In this document: positions 44,584 to 53,844 of the stretch, piece by piece
How positions within the stretch are numbered: position 1 is the stretch's first letter
Layout: every line of letters starts with the position of its first letter
Assembly (NCBI RefSeq): GCF_043951865.1
Contig: NZ_JBINJF010000003.1
Coordinates: forward strand, 62,001 to 126,000
Source of the DNA: JAMQKA01 sp043951865
GTDB lineage: Bacteria > Bacteroidota > Rhodothermia > Balneolales > Balneolaceae
Length of the DNA: 64,000 nt
Direction of reading: 5' to 3'
Program-made: the position numbers and the translations under genes
The notes under the pieces: model-generated
Seen by the model: only the letters and a program-made list of their open reading frames with translations
Database searches by the model: none
What the model was told of the DNA's origin: nothing

Positions 44584-45786
44584 ATGAAAAAAAATATCCT
44601 GATAGCTTTTGGCGGCGTTTCTCCTGAACACGAGGTATCCGTTTTAAGTGCCATGCAGGCGATATCTGCGCTGGAGGATACCAGCTACTCGTTACTTCCA
44701 CTTTATATCACCAAAAGCGGGCGCTGGCTGACCGGTGAATACCTGCTGGACCTGGAACACTACCAGGAACTTGATACACTGAAGGAAAAGGCCATACCGT
44801 GCACTTTTTCCCACAACGAAATGGGGAAACCGGTACTGCTGGAAACCAAAAAACGGGGACTGTTCTCCTCTCCCCGGGAGCACTCCATCTACGCTGTGCT
44901 TCCTGCTTTTCATGGGTCAGAGGGTGAAAACGGCGCATTCCAGGGGACCTGCGAAATGTACAACCTGCCTTTTGCCGGCAGTGGGGTACTGGCTTCCAGC
45001 CTGGGAATGAACAAAGTAAAAGCCAAGGAGCTCTGCAGCGCGCACGACATCCCCGTAGTGGAAAGTGTTCACTTTTTTGAATCGCAGTGGGAGGCCGGAC
45101 AAAAGGAGCTGCTTGCAGAAATTGATTCGATCGGATACCCCGTCATTGTAAAGCCGGTCAACCTGGGCAGCAGTATCGGGGTGAAGCGAGCGGACGATCG
45201 CGACTCTCTCATCGAAGCGGTGGAGACCGCCTTCCGCTATGATGCCAATCTGCTGGTAGAGAAGGCGATATCGCCCCTGATGGAGATCAACTGTGCCGTG
45301 CTTGGCGATCCGGAAGAGGCCCGGCCCAGCGTGTGCGAACGTCCTCTCGGAAAAGAGGAGACCCTTTCTTTCAGGGACAAGTACCAAAATGAAAACGGCG
45401 GCGGCAAAGGCATGGCTTCAGCTGACCGTGTTATTCCCGCCGACATCCCGGACAAGCTCACGGAGCAGATACAGCAGATGTCGCTCTCCATCTTCAGGGC
45501 ATTCCGCGCCGCCGGCGTGGCCCGGCTCGACTTCCTGGTGAATGCCGAAACCCACGAGGTCTTTTTCAATGAAATAAACACTATTCCTGGTTCTTTCTCT
45601 TTCTATCTCTGGGAGGAATCCGGTATCTCAATCCGCGATCTGATGCTGCAGCTTATTGAAATTGCGCGCAGGCAGCATCAGCGAAAGATCGGCCGGGTGC
45701 GCAGCTACGAAACGAACTTGTTAAGCCAAAAGGCCGTTCAAGGCATCAAAGGGCTGAAGGGAAAACAAAAAAATGGCGAAACTTAA
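44584..45786 (+). CDS. ddl: D-alanine--D-alanine ligase
   Basis: 400 residues. The N-terminal ILIAFGGVSPEHEVSVLSAM, the HGSEGENGAFQG loop, the ATP-grasp segment YPVIVKPVNLGSSIGVKRA and the metal-binding FFNEINTIPGSFSFYLWEES are diagnostic. It joins two D-alanines for peptidoglycan precursors in the cytoplasm. The insert EEARPSVCERPLGKEETLSF and the C-terminal basic tail are modestly longer than E. coli DdlB (306 residues). The gene stands alone, behind a repeat copy. Confidence 0.93.
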   Translation: MKKNILIAFGGVSPEHEVSVLSAMQAISALEDTSYSLLPLYITKSGRWLTGEYLLDLEHYQELDTLKEKAIPCTFSHNEMGKPVLLETKKRGLFSSPREHSIYAVLPAFHGSEGENGAFQGTCEMYNLPFAGSGVLASSLGMNKVKAKELCSAHDIPVVESVHFFESQWEAGQKELLAEIDSIGYPVIVKPVNLGSSIGVKRADDRDSLIEAVETAFRYDANLLVEKAISPLMEINCAVLGDPEEARPSVCERPLGKEETLSFRDKYQNENGGGKGMASADRVIPADIPDKLTEQIQQMSLSIFRAFRAAGVARLDFLVNAETHEVFFNEINTIPGSFSFYLWEESGISIRDLMLQLIEIARRQHQRKIGRVRSYETNLLSQKAVQGIKGLKGKQKNGET

Positions 45787-45944
45787 CATGACGTTGCCAC
45801 AACTTTTCGCGGCAGTCCGGGTTAACATTCAGAGGCTTTGACCATTCGGGAAACTTGATTAAAATTAAAGATTTACGTCAAAAAAGGATGTAGCATCCGC
45901 CCCTGAAGGTATGCCCCATAATTATCATTCATAAAACTATCTTA

Positions 45945-47435
45945 ATGAAAACGTTATTCTATTCTCTGATCTTCGGAGTCATATTGGGACTCATGCTTCA
46001 CGGTTGCGCCAAGCAGCCTGAAACGATTGTCATCGAGGATTCTCCGGAATCTCCGCAGGCTCCGCCAGCCCCCGATACCGCGGTTTCTCCCATCGAGACT
46101 GCGGATTTCAGGCAACTCATCCTCGGCGAAATACACCCGGTCCCCACCCTCGATCCCCTCTTTGCCGATAACAACAGCGCAAAAAGGACCCTGCAGCTCC
46201 TGTATGAGGGATTGGTCCGATATGACCGGGATGGAGAGATTGTTCCCGCCGCGGCCAAGCGGTGGTCGGTTGGCGGCGACTCCCTTTCCTACGTGTTCAC
46301 ACTTCGCAACGATCTTTACTATCACGACAGCGATATCTTCAGCAGTGGGCTGGGGCGTAAAGTAGTGGCCGGGGATGTAAAATTTGCCTTCGAACGGATG
46401 GCAAGGAACGGGGTTCCCTCCGATGCTGCAGAACTTTTCATGGCAATTGAAGGCTTTCAGCCCTATTTCCAGGAACAGCACAATGTACTCAACCCCGCCT
46501 ACCGGCAAATCAGTAGCGTCAGCGGCATCCAGGCACCCAACGATACCACGGTGGCGTTCGTACTGGATGAGCGGGATCCGCATTTCCTGCAAAAGATGGC
46601 CTCTCCCTACGCCTCGGTCTACCCCAGCGAAGCAGTGGCAGAAAATCCACTCGATTTCACGCCCGTTGGATCGGGTCCGTTTGAACTCTCGCAGCAGGTG
46701 GGAGACTCGGTCTATATATTTTCGGAGTTTGAGAATTACCCGCGGCCGGGCGGCGACCCTTCGTCACTGGATCGGGTAGATGTGGTTATTGAGCAGAATG
46801 AATCGAACCTCCTGAAGGCACTGGCGGCGGGCGACATCCATGCCATCCCGGAACTTGGCCCCCAGATCATCCGCAATATACTCACCCCGCAGGGCGAATT
46901 ATCCCCGGCATATTCGACCGATTATATCTTTTCCACACCGGGCGGATTCACGACCTACAGCCTGCTTCATAATCCCGCTTCTTCCGTTTCCCGTTCGGGA
47001 GTTCGGTCCATATTCAGCAGAGTAGACCCTGCACCGCTGAGTCAGAATATTCCCGCTGACATCGTGCAAGTGGAAACTGTTCCTGATTCGGTTTCGGTAC
47101 CTTCCGCCGAGCAACCTTCCACAATCTACAGCACCTTTTGGACAGATCCGTTTCAGCGCTGGTTTTTGCAACAGCTTTCAACCCAGTGGCGCGGGCAGCC
47201 CAAGCTACAGATCGTCAATATTCGCACCCCAAGCAAGCACACCGCGCTCTATACGAGCTCTTTTGTCCCTTTTTATCCCGGCCACTCGGCTATGATCAAC
47301 TCAAATATGCTGGTAAAATACACAGTCAAACAGGCAACATTGTCGATCAATGAAATTGAGGATCTCCGGTTTAACCGTTATCCTTGGTGGATTAATGTCA
47401 GAACGGTCGATATGCCTGGTATTGACGAGCTATAA
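45945..47435 (+). CDS. ABC transporter substrate-binding lipoprotein (SBP_bac_5)
   Basis: 496 residues with a lipobox (LMLHGCAKQ, Cys21) after the signal. The mature part has the typical family 5 pattern: LLYEGLVRYDRDGEIVPAAA, RWSVGGDSLSYVFTLR, VVAGDVKFAFERMARNG, and later PYASVYPSEAVAENPLDFTPVG. It likely binds oligopeptides or another small nutrient. No permease or ATPase gene is next to it, so it is an orphan binding protein in this window. It precedes nadK by 33 bases, so the two may be co-transcribed. Confidence 0.87.
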   Translation: MKTLFYSLIFGVILGLMLHGCAKQPETIVIEDSPESPQAPPAPDTAVSPIETADFRQLILGEIHPVPTLDPLFADNNSAKRTLQLLYEGLVRYDRDGEIVPAAAKRWSVGGDSLSYVFTLRNDLYYHDSDIFSSGLGRKVVAGDVKFAFERMARNGVPSDAAELFMAIEGFQPYFQEQHNVLNPAYRQISSVSGIQAPNDTTVAFVLDERDPHFLQKMASPYASVYPSEAVAENPLDFTPVGSGPFELSQQVGDSVYIFSEFENYPRPGGDPSSLDRVDVVIEQNESNLLKALAAGDIHAIPELGPQIIRNILTPQGELSPAYSTDYIFSTPGGFTTYSLLHNPASSVSRSGVRSIFSRVDPAPLSQNIPADIVQVETVPDSVSVPSAEQPSTIYSTFWTDPFQRWFLQQLSTQWRGQPKLQIVNIRTPSKHTALYTSSFVPFYPGHSAMINSNMLVKYTVKQATLSINEIEDLRFNRYPWWINVRTVDMPGIDEL

Positions 47436-47468
47436 GAAGAACATGGACCTGATTTCAACTTTGTTATT

Positions 47469-48341
47469 ATGAAACTGGCTGTTATAGCTAATCCGCAAAA
47501 ATATTCAGTTAAGGACCCCTTTCTTGCCGCCCTCGACTGGGCCGACAGGCAGGGCGTCAAGATCTATTTTAACAGTGATCTGAACTCTCTCTATGACGCG
47601 TCGACTCATGAGTCGGCCGTAGTGGTAAATTCGGAAGAGGAAGCGATCAACCAGGCCGATATCATCGTTGCCATGGGGGGAGACGGAACCATGCTGTACA
47701 CCGCCCGGCTTATGAAAAACATCCAAAAACCGATTCTCGGCGTAAACAGCGGTAGACTGGGATTCATGGCCAACACACAAAAAGAGAACCTGCCGCGGGC
47801 GCTGGAGAGCATCCGGGACAGCAACTACCGGATTGACAAGCGACACCTGCTGCAGGCTGAAGATGGAAACGGGCACATCTATCACGCACTGAACGAATTT
47901 CTTTTTTCAAAGCGCGACTCCACCTCAATGATCACCGTTGAGGCCGAATACGACCACATGTTTATCAACACGTACTGGGCTGACGGACTTATTGTGGCAT
48001 CTCCCACCGGGTCAACCGCGTATAATCTCTCTTCCGGGGGACCCATCGTAATGCCCAACACCGATGTAATGGTACTCACCCCCATCAACCCACACACGCT
48101 CACCACACGCCCGCTGGTGCTGCCCTCCGACAAATCGCTCAGGATAACCGTCGAAAAACAACAGCATGAAGTTCTGTTTTCTTATGACGGCAAAATTTAT
48201 GAAATTCAAGACTATCCATTTCAGGTAGCGATAAAACGCTCCAATTTTACCATTGATCTTATTGAACTACCTGATCAAAGCTATTTTGAAACGCTCCGCA
48301 ATAAACTGATGTGGGGAATGGACTCGAGAAAACGATATTAA
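47469..48341 (+). CDS. nadK: NAD kinase
   Basis: 290 residues. The signature GGDGTML follows IIVAMG; NSGRLGFMA, the NAD-site DGLIVASPTGSTAYNLSSGG and NPHTLTTRPLVLP are all present. It phosphorylates NAD to NADP using ATP or polyphosphate. The length is normal. It lies 33 bases after the binding lipoprotein gene and 103 bases before mdh. Confidence 0.94.
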   Translation: MKLAVIANPQKYSVKDPFLAALDWADRQGVKIYFNSDLNSLYDASTHESAVVVNSEEEAINQADIIVAMGGDGTMLYTARLMKNIQKPILGVNSGRLGFMANTQKENLPRALESIRDSNYRIDKRHLLQAEDGNGHIYHALNEFLFSKRDSTSMITVEAEYDHMFINTYWADGLIVASPTGSTAYNLSSGGPIVMPNTDVMVLTPINPHTLTTRPLVLPSDKSLRITVEKQQHEVLFSYDGKIYEIQDYPFQVAIKRSNFTIDLIELPDQSYFETLRNKLMWGMDSRKRY

Positions 48342-48444
48342 TTTTGTCCGGTATATTTTGAATGTAGCGAAACAATCGTTTACACCGCTTTTGATTACCA
48401 ACGTTCAATATTAATTACAAATTTAACATCCAAATTTAATATTC

Positions 48445-49401
48445 ATGAAAGTAACTGTAGTAGGTGCTGGCGGAAATGTCGGTTCAACCGTATCGATGGC
48501 CATAGCTCAACGCGATTTCGCCAAAGAAGTGGTAATGGTCGATATCGTCCAGGAAAAAAACGGCGACAAGATCTACCCCTCCAAGGGGCGGGCGCTGGAT
48601 CAGTGGGAATCGGCCCCGATCCATAAATTTGATACCAGGCTAACCGGAACGGTCGATTATGAGGATACGGTCGACTCCGACGTCTGCGTCATTACCGCCG
48701 GGGTTCCCCGCCGGCCCGGCATGAGCCGCGATGACCTGCTGGAAACCAACGCCAATATTGTACAGAGCGTGGTGGAGCAGCTTGTTGAGCACTCGCCAGA
48801 CACCATTCTGATTATTGTCTCCAACCCATTGGATGTGATGGCACAGGTCGCCCTCGAAACCAGTGGATTTCCCTCCAACCGCGTGATGGGGATGGCCGGC
48901 ATCCTTGATACCGCCCGCTTCCGCGCCTTCCTGGCCGAGGAGATCGAGGTCTCTCCCAAAGACATCCAGGCGCTGCTGCTCGGCGGACACGGCGACACCA
49001 TGGTGCCTCTGCCCCGCTTCACCACGGTTTCCGGCATGCCGATCACCCATTTTATCGATGATAATCGCCTGGAAGAAATTGTGGAACGCACAAAGAAAGG
49101 CGGAGGTGAGCTGGTCAACCTGATGGGAACCTCTGCATGGTACGCCCCCGGTGCTGCTGCCGCACAGATGGTGGAAGCCATTATGCTGGACCAAAATCGC
49201 GTATTCCCCTGCGCTGCATACCTGAACGGCGAATACGGGCAGGAAGAGCTGTTTTTAGGCGTTCCCGTCAAGCTTGGTCACGGGGGAATTAAAGAGATAA
49301 TTGAGGTTGATTTAAACGAAGAAGAACAACAACTTTTGGATACATCAGCAGATCACGTGCATTCTGTGCTCAGTGATTTCCGAAAGCTGATGTCCAGTTA
49401 A
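48445..49401 (+). CDS. mdh: Malate dehydrogenase
   Basis: 318 residues. The Rossmann motif is VVGAGGNVGSTVSMAIA, the substrate loop GVPRRPGMSRDDLLETN holds the Arg pair typical of malate rather than lactate dehydrogenases, and the catalytic His is in LLGGHGDTMVPLPR. The NAD-binding Asp is in VVMVDIVQ. It interconverts malate and oxaloacetate in the TCA cycle. A terminator lies 53 bases downstream. Confidence 0.94.
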   Translation: MKVTVVGAGGNVGSTVSMAIAQRDFAKEVVMVDIVQEKNGDKIYPSKGRALDQWESAPIHKFDTRLTGTVDYEDTVDSDVCVITAGVPRRPGMSRDDLLETNANIVQSVVEQLVEHSPDTILIIVSNPLDVMAQVALETSGFPSNRVMGMAGILDTARFRAFLAEEIEVSPKDIQALLLGGHGDTMVPLPRFTTVSGMPITHFIDDNRLEEIVERTKKGGGELVNLMGTSAWYAPGAAAAQMVEAIMLDQNRVFPCAAYLNGEYGQEELFLGVPVKLGHGGIKEIIEVDLNEEEQQLLDTSADHVHSVLSDFRKLMSS

Positions 49402-49454
49402 TCAATCGCAATAAAAATGAAGAACCAGGCTTCTTCACTACTTGCATTTGCAGA

Positions 49455-49485
49455 AAGGCTCTGTCGATCATAGCAGAGCCTTTTT
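49455..49485 (+). terminator. Intrinsic terminator after mdh
   Basis: An 8-bp stem AGGCTCTG / CAGAGCCT is followed by five T. Confidence 0.85.
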
Positions 49486-49861
49486 GCTTTATAGGGCTTC
49501 CTCAAAAAGTCACGAAACTCTTTTTCATTTTTGCACATCCAAAAAATGAAAAAATCGCCGCCGGTGGGAATTAGGAATGTAGAACAAGAAATAACGAATT
49601 TCGGAGGAGAGGTCGTACCATCGGGTATAGCACCACGTTCTAAACCGTAAGAATTTCTCTCTGACGAAAGGCCGGACTTGAAAAGGACACCCTGTCTTTC
49701 CCGGCTTCGAATGGGGCGTGGAAGCCGAAGCAGGCGGGTGTGGATAAGCAAGACCGGTGTTGGAGCCACCTTGCCTGGTCAGGACATTGCTCTTCTCACT
49801 TACCTTACCAATTTCAACCCGTTTAAGCAGGAACTTCTGGGCTTGAAACTGCTGATGAGGC
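49486..49861. other. Unassigned region between mdh and a DUF4412 gene, 376 bp
   Basis: It includes a hairpin with arms TTTTTCATTTTT (49521) and AAAAAATGAAAAA (49541), an AT-rich 12-bp stem with loop GCACATCC. Minus-strand frames of 115 and 123 codons run through it, but their composition (His/Ser/Pro/Arg-rich, with no hydrophobic core) does not look like a normal protein and I could not match them. It may be part of a dispersed repeat or a decayed gene. Confidence 0.4.
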
Positions 49862-50620
49862 CTACTGCTCACTCATTTTATTGAAAAGGTAGTCCTGGAA
49901 ACTCAACACTTTCACCCCTTGTGGAATCTGCACCATCGCCCTGGCAATATCAGATTGTTCAATTTCCTGTATTTCAGTAACCTGACGAAGCTCCCCGGAC
50001 TCATATCCTTCAATACGCATCGGGAAGTATCCATCCCTGAAAATTAAGTCCGTTGAAAACTGGTCGCCCATCATATCCAGGTCAGTATTTCCCCACGGTT
50101 CAGCCAGCATTCCCCAATGTATATTCAGCTCATTGGTCATCCACACCTCTGCATGCGCATTGGGTTCTTCCTGGTCGGTAAAAATAAATTTTTCACAGCT
50201 GTAGCCGTTCACATTTTGGGTCTCCCCGGTTCTTTCATATTCAACCTCCTGGTCCACATCCGGGGTTTGTCCGGCAGCATTTCCATTGCTGAACATATTC
50301 ATCATGGCGCTTATATCCTGCTTGGAAATCTTTAATGCCGACTGCTCTCCGGTTAAGAACACAAAATCCTCAAAATCCAGCCGCACCAGTACCCCTTCAG
50401 TCTGAATAGAGCCGCCAAAACTGTATTGGTTTTCCCCTTCCAGCAAAATGCGGTCGTTCGTAACATACATGGAGAACTGGTCATTCTGGCTCTGCGAACC
50501 ATCAGGGGTAACCTCGTAACTGTTAAATACGATTTTTCCCTCGAACTGCGCCACCGCGGGTACACTAAAGATTGCAAGCAATACTGCGATTCCAACCGAA
50601 ACACCGAATTTTTTTATCAT
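49862..50620 (-). CDS. DUF4412-type exported protein
   Basis: 252 residues with a signal peptide (1-24, ending AVAQF). The mature part starts EGKIVFNSYEV and contains YSCEKFIFTDQEEPNAHAEVWMTNELNI, the pattern of the DUF4412 family (fold related to LolA/LolB-type lipoprotein carriers). MMGDQFSTDLIFRDGYFPMR follows. Periplasmic. Function is unknown. It is a single gene; its upstream region has TATATTTG but no well-spaced TTG. Confidence 0.75.
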   Translation of the reverse strand: MIKKFGVSVGIAVLLAIFSVPAVAQFEGKIVFNSYEVTPDGSQSQNDQFSMYVTNDRILLEGENQYSFGGSIQTEGVLVRLDFEDFVFLTGEQSALKISKQDISAMMNMFSNGNAAGQTPDVDQEVEYERTGETQNVNGYSCEKFIFTDQEEPNAHAEVWMTNELNIHWGMLAEPWGNTDLDMMGDQFSTDLIFRDGYFPMRIEGYESGELRQVTEIQEIEQSDIARAMVQIPQGVKVLSFQDYLFNKMSEQ

Positions 50621-50723
50621 AACCGGACCTTTCTAAAAAAATTTTAAGTATGAACCTTAAAAGTACAAAAGTTTACAAATGGTTGTACCCCAAATATAAC
50701 GCTGTGTTTCAATATACTGGTAT

Positions 50724-50758
50724 AAAAAAAGTGCGATGCTCGTTATTGTGCATCGCAC
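50724..50758 (-). terminator. Intrinsic terminator after mnmA
   Basis: On the minus strand GTGCGATG and CATCGCAC form a stem followed by seven T, 31 bases beyond the mnmA stop. Confidence 0.9.
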
Positions 50759-50788
50759 ATGCCAAAATATAAATTTTGAATTATACGC

Positions 50789-51919
50789 CTACGCGGGCTG
50801 GAGCGCATCGGATTCAACATTTACTTTTCGAATCCAGCCCCCCGCCACTACGTCATCATCTTCGTAGCAAACCACGGCCTGGCCCGGTGTAATCGCCTCA
50901 CGACCCGCGGGAAAATGGACTTCCATCTCGTTGTCATTAATCTGTGTGAGATGACCAATCGCCCCGTCATCATTATACCGGATAGCGCCGGTGATTTCCA
51001 TGCCACCTTCCGGAATACGATCATATTTTACCAGGTTCAGCTCTCCGGCACGGCAGGTTGTACTAATCAAATCCTTCTTGCGGCCAATCGTGATTACATT
51101 TTGATCCGCATCGATATCGGTAACATAGACCGGGTATCCCATTGCCAGGTCGAGTCCACGCCGCTGACCGATGGTATAAAAAGGATAGCCTTTGTGCCGG
51201 CCAACGACTTTCCCATCCTGGTCTACAATTTTTCCGGGCCCAATTCGGTCATCCAGGTCCTCCACCCGGTCGCGCAAAAAGCGATGGTAATCATCATCCG
51301 GGATGAAACAGATCTCGTAAGAATCCGGTTTTCCGGCCACTTTAGTGAGCCCGAACTCTTCCGCCAGATCCCGGATTTCCGTTTTTTCATAATTGCCGAG
51401 TGGAAAAATCGTGCGCTTCAGATGCTTCTGGGCCACGCCCCAAAGGGCATACGACTGATCTTTTCGGGGATCTTTACCCCGCGAGATAACATACCGGCCG
51501 TTTTCTTCCCGAACATTGGCATAATGACCAGTGGCGATATAGTCACAACCCAGGTTATCTGCCCGGCGCAACAGGGCAGCCCATTTTATATGCGTGTTGC
51601 AAAGCACACAGGGATTAGGGGTACGCCCCCCCATATAATCATCCACAAACCGGTCAATTACCCAGTCACCGAACTCGTCGCGGATATCCACAATAAAATG
51701 CTTGAACCCGTGCTTGACCGCTATCTGGCGGGCGTCGTTCATCGACTCGAGCGTGCAGCAGCCGGTTTCCTTGTCCGACTTGCCGCCTACGCGGGAATAG
51801 TCCCACGTTTTCATGGTAATGCCGATTACATCGTATCCCTGTTCTTTGAGCATTACAGCCGTTACAGAGGAGTCAACCCCCCCGCTCATTGCCACTAATA
51901 CTCGTCCTTTTGAGTTCAT
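50789..51919 (-). CDS. mnmA: tRNA-specific 2-thiouridylase MnmA
   Basis: 376 residues. The PP-loop is MSGGVDSSVTAVMLKEQGYD, the two catalytic Cys are in PNPCVLCNTHIKW and YEICFIPDDDYH, and the GRKKDL and GQAVVCYEDD segments are in the C-terminal beta-barrel. It adds sulfur at U34 of tRNAs for Lys, Glu and Gln. It is intact and has its own terminator. Confidence 0.95.
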   Translation of the reverse strand: MNSKGRVLVAMSGGVDSSVTAVMLKEQGYDVIGITMKTWDYSRVGGKSDKETGCCTLESMNDARQIAVKHGFKHFIVDIRDEFGDWVIDRFVDDYMGGRTPNPCVLCNTHIKWAALLRRADNLGCDYIATGHYANVREENGRYVISRGKDPRKDQSYALWGVAQKHLKRTIFPLGNYEKTEIRDLAEEFGLTKVAGKPDSYEICFIPDDDYHRFLRDRVEDLDDRIGPGKIVDQDGKVVGRHKGYPFYTIGQRRGLDLAMGYPVYVTDIDADQNVITIGRKKDLISTTCRAGELNLVKYDRIPEGGMEITGAIRYNDDGAIGHLTQINDNEMEVHFPAGREAITPGQAVVCYEDDDVVAGGWIRKVNVESDALQPA

Positions 51920-52154
51920 GGATCTAACACTTGATAATTATTTCGATTCGAAAACTATTAAAGATAAGAGTTTTTTATGTAAATAGTGTGAAGCGGATTA
52001 TCCGGTTTTGGACTTCCAAACGGATGCAATCCCGGTTCATTGTTTCAGGCGCAAAAAACTACTCATCTGACAATATTATTCACACTGTCTCCACGTCGAT
52101 ATCTCCCGGAAAATAATCTTTGACCGGTCACTAAGAACGGCAACAAGAAGCAAA

Positions 52155-52274
52155 GGGGCCTTTGCAAAACCTTCGATTTTGTTGGGAGGTAGTTGTACTA
52201 CCGACCTTGGCTACCTCTAAAACGGGAGTACAACTCCCTCAGAACGAGGGATTGAGGGTTTTGCAAAGCCCTCG
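52155..52274 (+). repeat. Palindromic interspersed repeat, copy F
   Basis: Plus-orientation copy between mnmA and the HNH gene. Hairpin 1 GGTAGTTGTACTACC and hairpin 2 GGGAGTACAACTCCC are perfect, and the ends CCTTTGCAAAACC / GGGTTTTGCAAAGCCC are the cleanest of all copies. No gene lies in the rest of the 429-bp gap (51920-52348). Confidence 0.9.
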
Positions 52275-52348
52275 CAAAGTCAGCGATACAAGGAAGGATA
52301 CCCGCTTCCCCTCCCCCGGGTCTGGGAAAAAGTTGTGATATTGAAAAG

Positions 52349-52846
52349 TCACATATACAGGTAGGGCTTCCAATCTTCCTGAACACCTCCGAGGATCGAT
52401 TGGAGAAACGTGATATGTACAGGGCGAAACGGCTTCTTTTTGAGCGGCATGCCGGCTTCTTCCGGCGTTCGATTGCCTTTGCGGACGTTGCATTCATCGC
52501 AGGCCGTTACAAGGTTTTCCCACGTATCTTTTCCGCCGCGACTCTTCGGCATCACATGATCAATAGTCAGATTCTTCCCCACCCCGCAGTACTGGCACTT
52601 GTTGCGATCTCGCTTCATGATATTTCTGCGGGAGAGCACAATCTTGTTGTAGGGGAGATTGATATAACGACGCAGTCGAATCACCGATGGATAGGAGTAT
52701 TCCTCTGATACCGTACGTATCGTGCGATCAGGATAGTCGTGTACCATTTCTGCCTTTTCCATGAAGAGGAGTTTGACTGATCGTTGTACCGAGCATACAC
52801 TCAGGGGCTGATAGTCCTGATTTAGTACCAAAACATTAGCGTCCAT
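52349..52846 (-). CDS. HNH endonuclease domain protein
   Basis: 165 residues. The HNH core is KCQYCG, LTIDHVMPKSRGGKDTWEN and VTACDECNVRKGN, with two CxxC pairs for a structural zinc and the His-Asn metal-binding residues. The N-terminal part (VLVLNQDYQPLSVCSVQRS) belongs to a widespread housekeeping-like HNH group common in Bacteroidota and cyanobacteria; it is not linked to a restriction methylase here. Target is unknown. Confidence 0.85.
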   Translation of the reverse strand: MDANVLVLNQDYQPLSVCSVQRSVKLLFMEKAEMVHDYPDRTIRTVSEEYSYPSVIRLRRYINLPYNKIVLSRRNIMKRDRNKCQYCGVGKNLTIDHVMPKSRGGKDTWENLVTACDECNVRKGNRTPEEAGMPLKKKPFRPVHITFLQSILGGVQEDWKPYLYM

Positions 52847-53372
52847 AGGTATCTTGTATTTATTTAATCATGCAAATGCTTTTGGCCTGACATACATTGG
52901 GATCAATTTTATATTCAGATGGTAAAATCAACATCATATTTTCCTAAAATGCAACAAAAAATGACACTTGGGGCGTTCAAGCGCCCATTAGCCGCCTTTA
53001 CCTACTCTCTGGAAAGATCAATTAACGGCAAAAAAGGGTGCCAACAAGCACACTGCAAAGCCGGGGGCGCCGTCTTTTCAGAAGGCCGGCACACTTTGCC
53101 CTGATAAGGCCCCGGGCTTACTGCTCTGCATATTTTTTTATACTTTAGGTAGGCCCGGAATATGCAACAATCTCATGCGTAATACAGTTATATTCAGTAG
53201 CCGGGTTATACAAGATATTTCATCGACCGCGAGCTATGCCTCACCAGAAAAAACAGTTTATTCGGCCACTGGAACTGCACCCCGGATATAGTTTCCTGCC
53301 AAAGTTTCCACTCACTACCCTGGAACAGGCCCCGGCTTTCATCCCAAAACCGAAGATTTTTTAATCACAAAT
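52847..53372. other. Intergenic region, 526 bp
   Basis: It lies between the HNH gene (minus) and the RsbW gene (plus). A GGGCG / CGCCC hairpin occurs near 52971-52985. I see no tRNA, coding frame of credible composition or repeat copy. Confidence 0.4.
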
Positions 53373-53792
53373 ATGACAAAACAAACCAAAAAATCTCTTA
53401 CGCTTACCTCCAGTTTTGAACAAGTCAGCAGGGTGGAATCCTTTGTGGATGAATTGCAGGAGTGGATTGGATTCGATCAGGATATGTATGGGAACATATT
53501 ACTGGCACTTAATGAGGCCGTGACAAACGCGATCGTTCACGGCAATAACGAGGATGAGCAGAAAAATGTATTTATCACAGCTGTCCACGAAGTTCCGAAA
53601 TTAAAGGTCAGCATACAGGATGAAGGCAAAGGATTTGACCCCAGCTCCCTGCCCGACCCGTTAGAAGATGAAAACCTGCTGAAGGAGGGAGGGCGTGGTG
53701 TTTACCTGATGGAACAGTTTGCCGATGAGGTTACCTATTCTGAAGGTGGGACCAGAATTACAATTGAATTTTTGATTGACGAGCAACAGTAA
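53373..53792 (+). CDS. RsbW-like anti-sigma factor serine kinase
   Basis: 139 residues. Unlike the protein at 22560 this one has complete ATP-binding motifs: N box LNEAVTNAIVHGN, G1 DEGKGFDP and G2 GGRGVYLMEQFAD. It should bind a sigma factor or another partner and phosphorylate an STAS antagonist. No STAS or sigma gene is next to it; the PP2C phosphatase at 6.1 kb is a possible functional partner. It is convergent with the sugar dehydrogenase operon. Confidence 0.87.
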   Translation: MTKQTKKSLTLTSSFEQVSRVESFVDELQEWIGFDQDMYGNILLALNEAVTNAIVHGNNEDEQKNVFITAVHEVPKLKVSIQDEGKGFDPSSLPDPLEDENLLKEGGRGVYLMEQFADEVTYSEGGTRITIEFLIDEQQ

Positions 53793-53844
53793 AACCCCGG
53801 AGGCGACGCCAAGTCACCACCGGGATTATGACCAAAAGCCGACT

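Noticed and set aside
50680..50700. Promoter for the DUF4412 gene based on TATATTTG on the minus strand
   Set aside because: The nearest TTG is only 11 bases upstream, too close for the Bacteroidota -33/-7 spacing.
52349..52846. HNH protein as part of a restriction or defence system
   Set aside because: No methylase, helicase or other defence gene is adjacent, and this HNH group is a common single-gene type.
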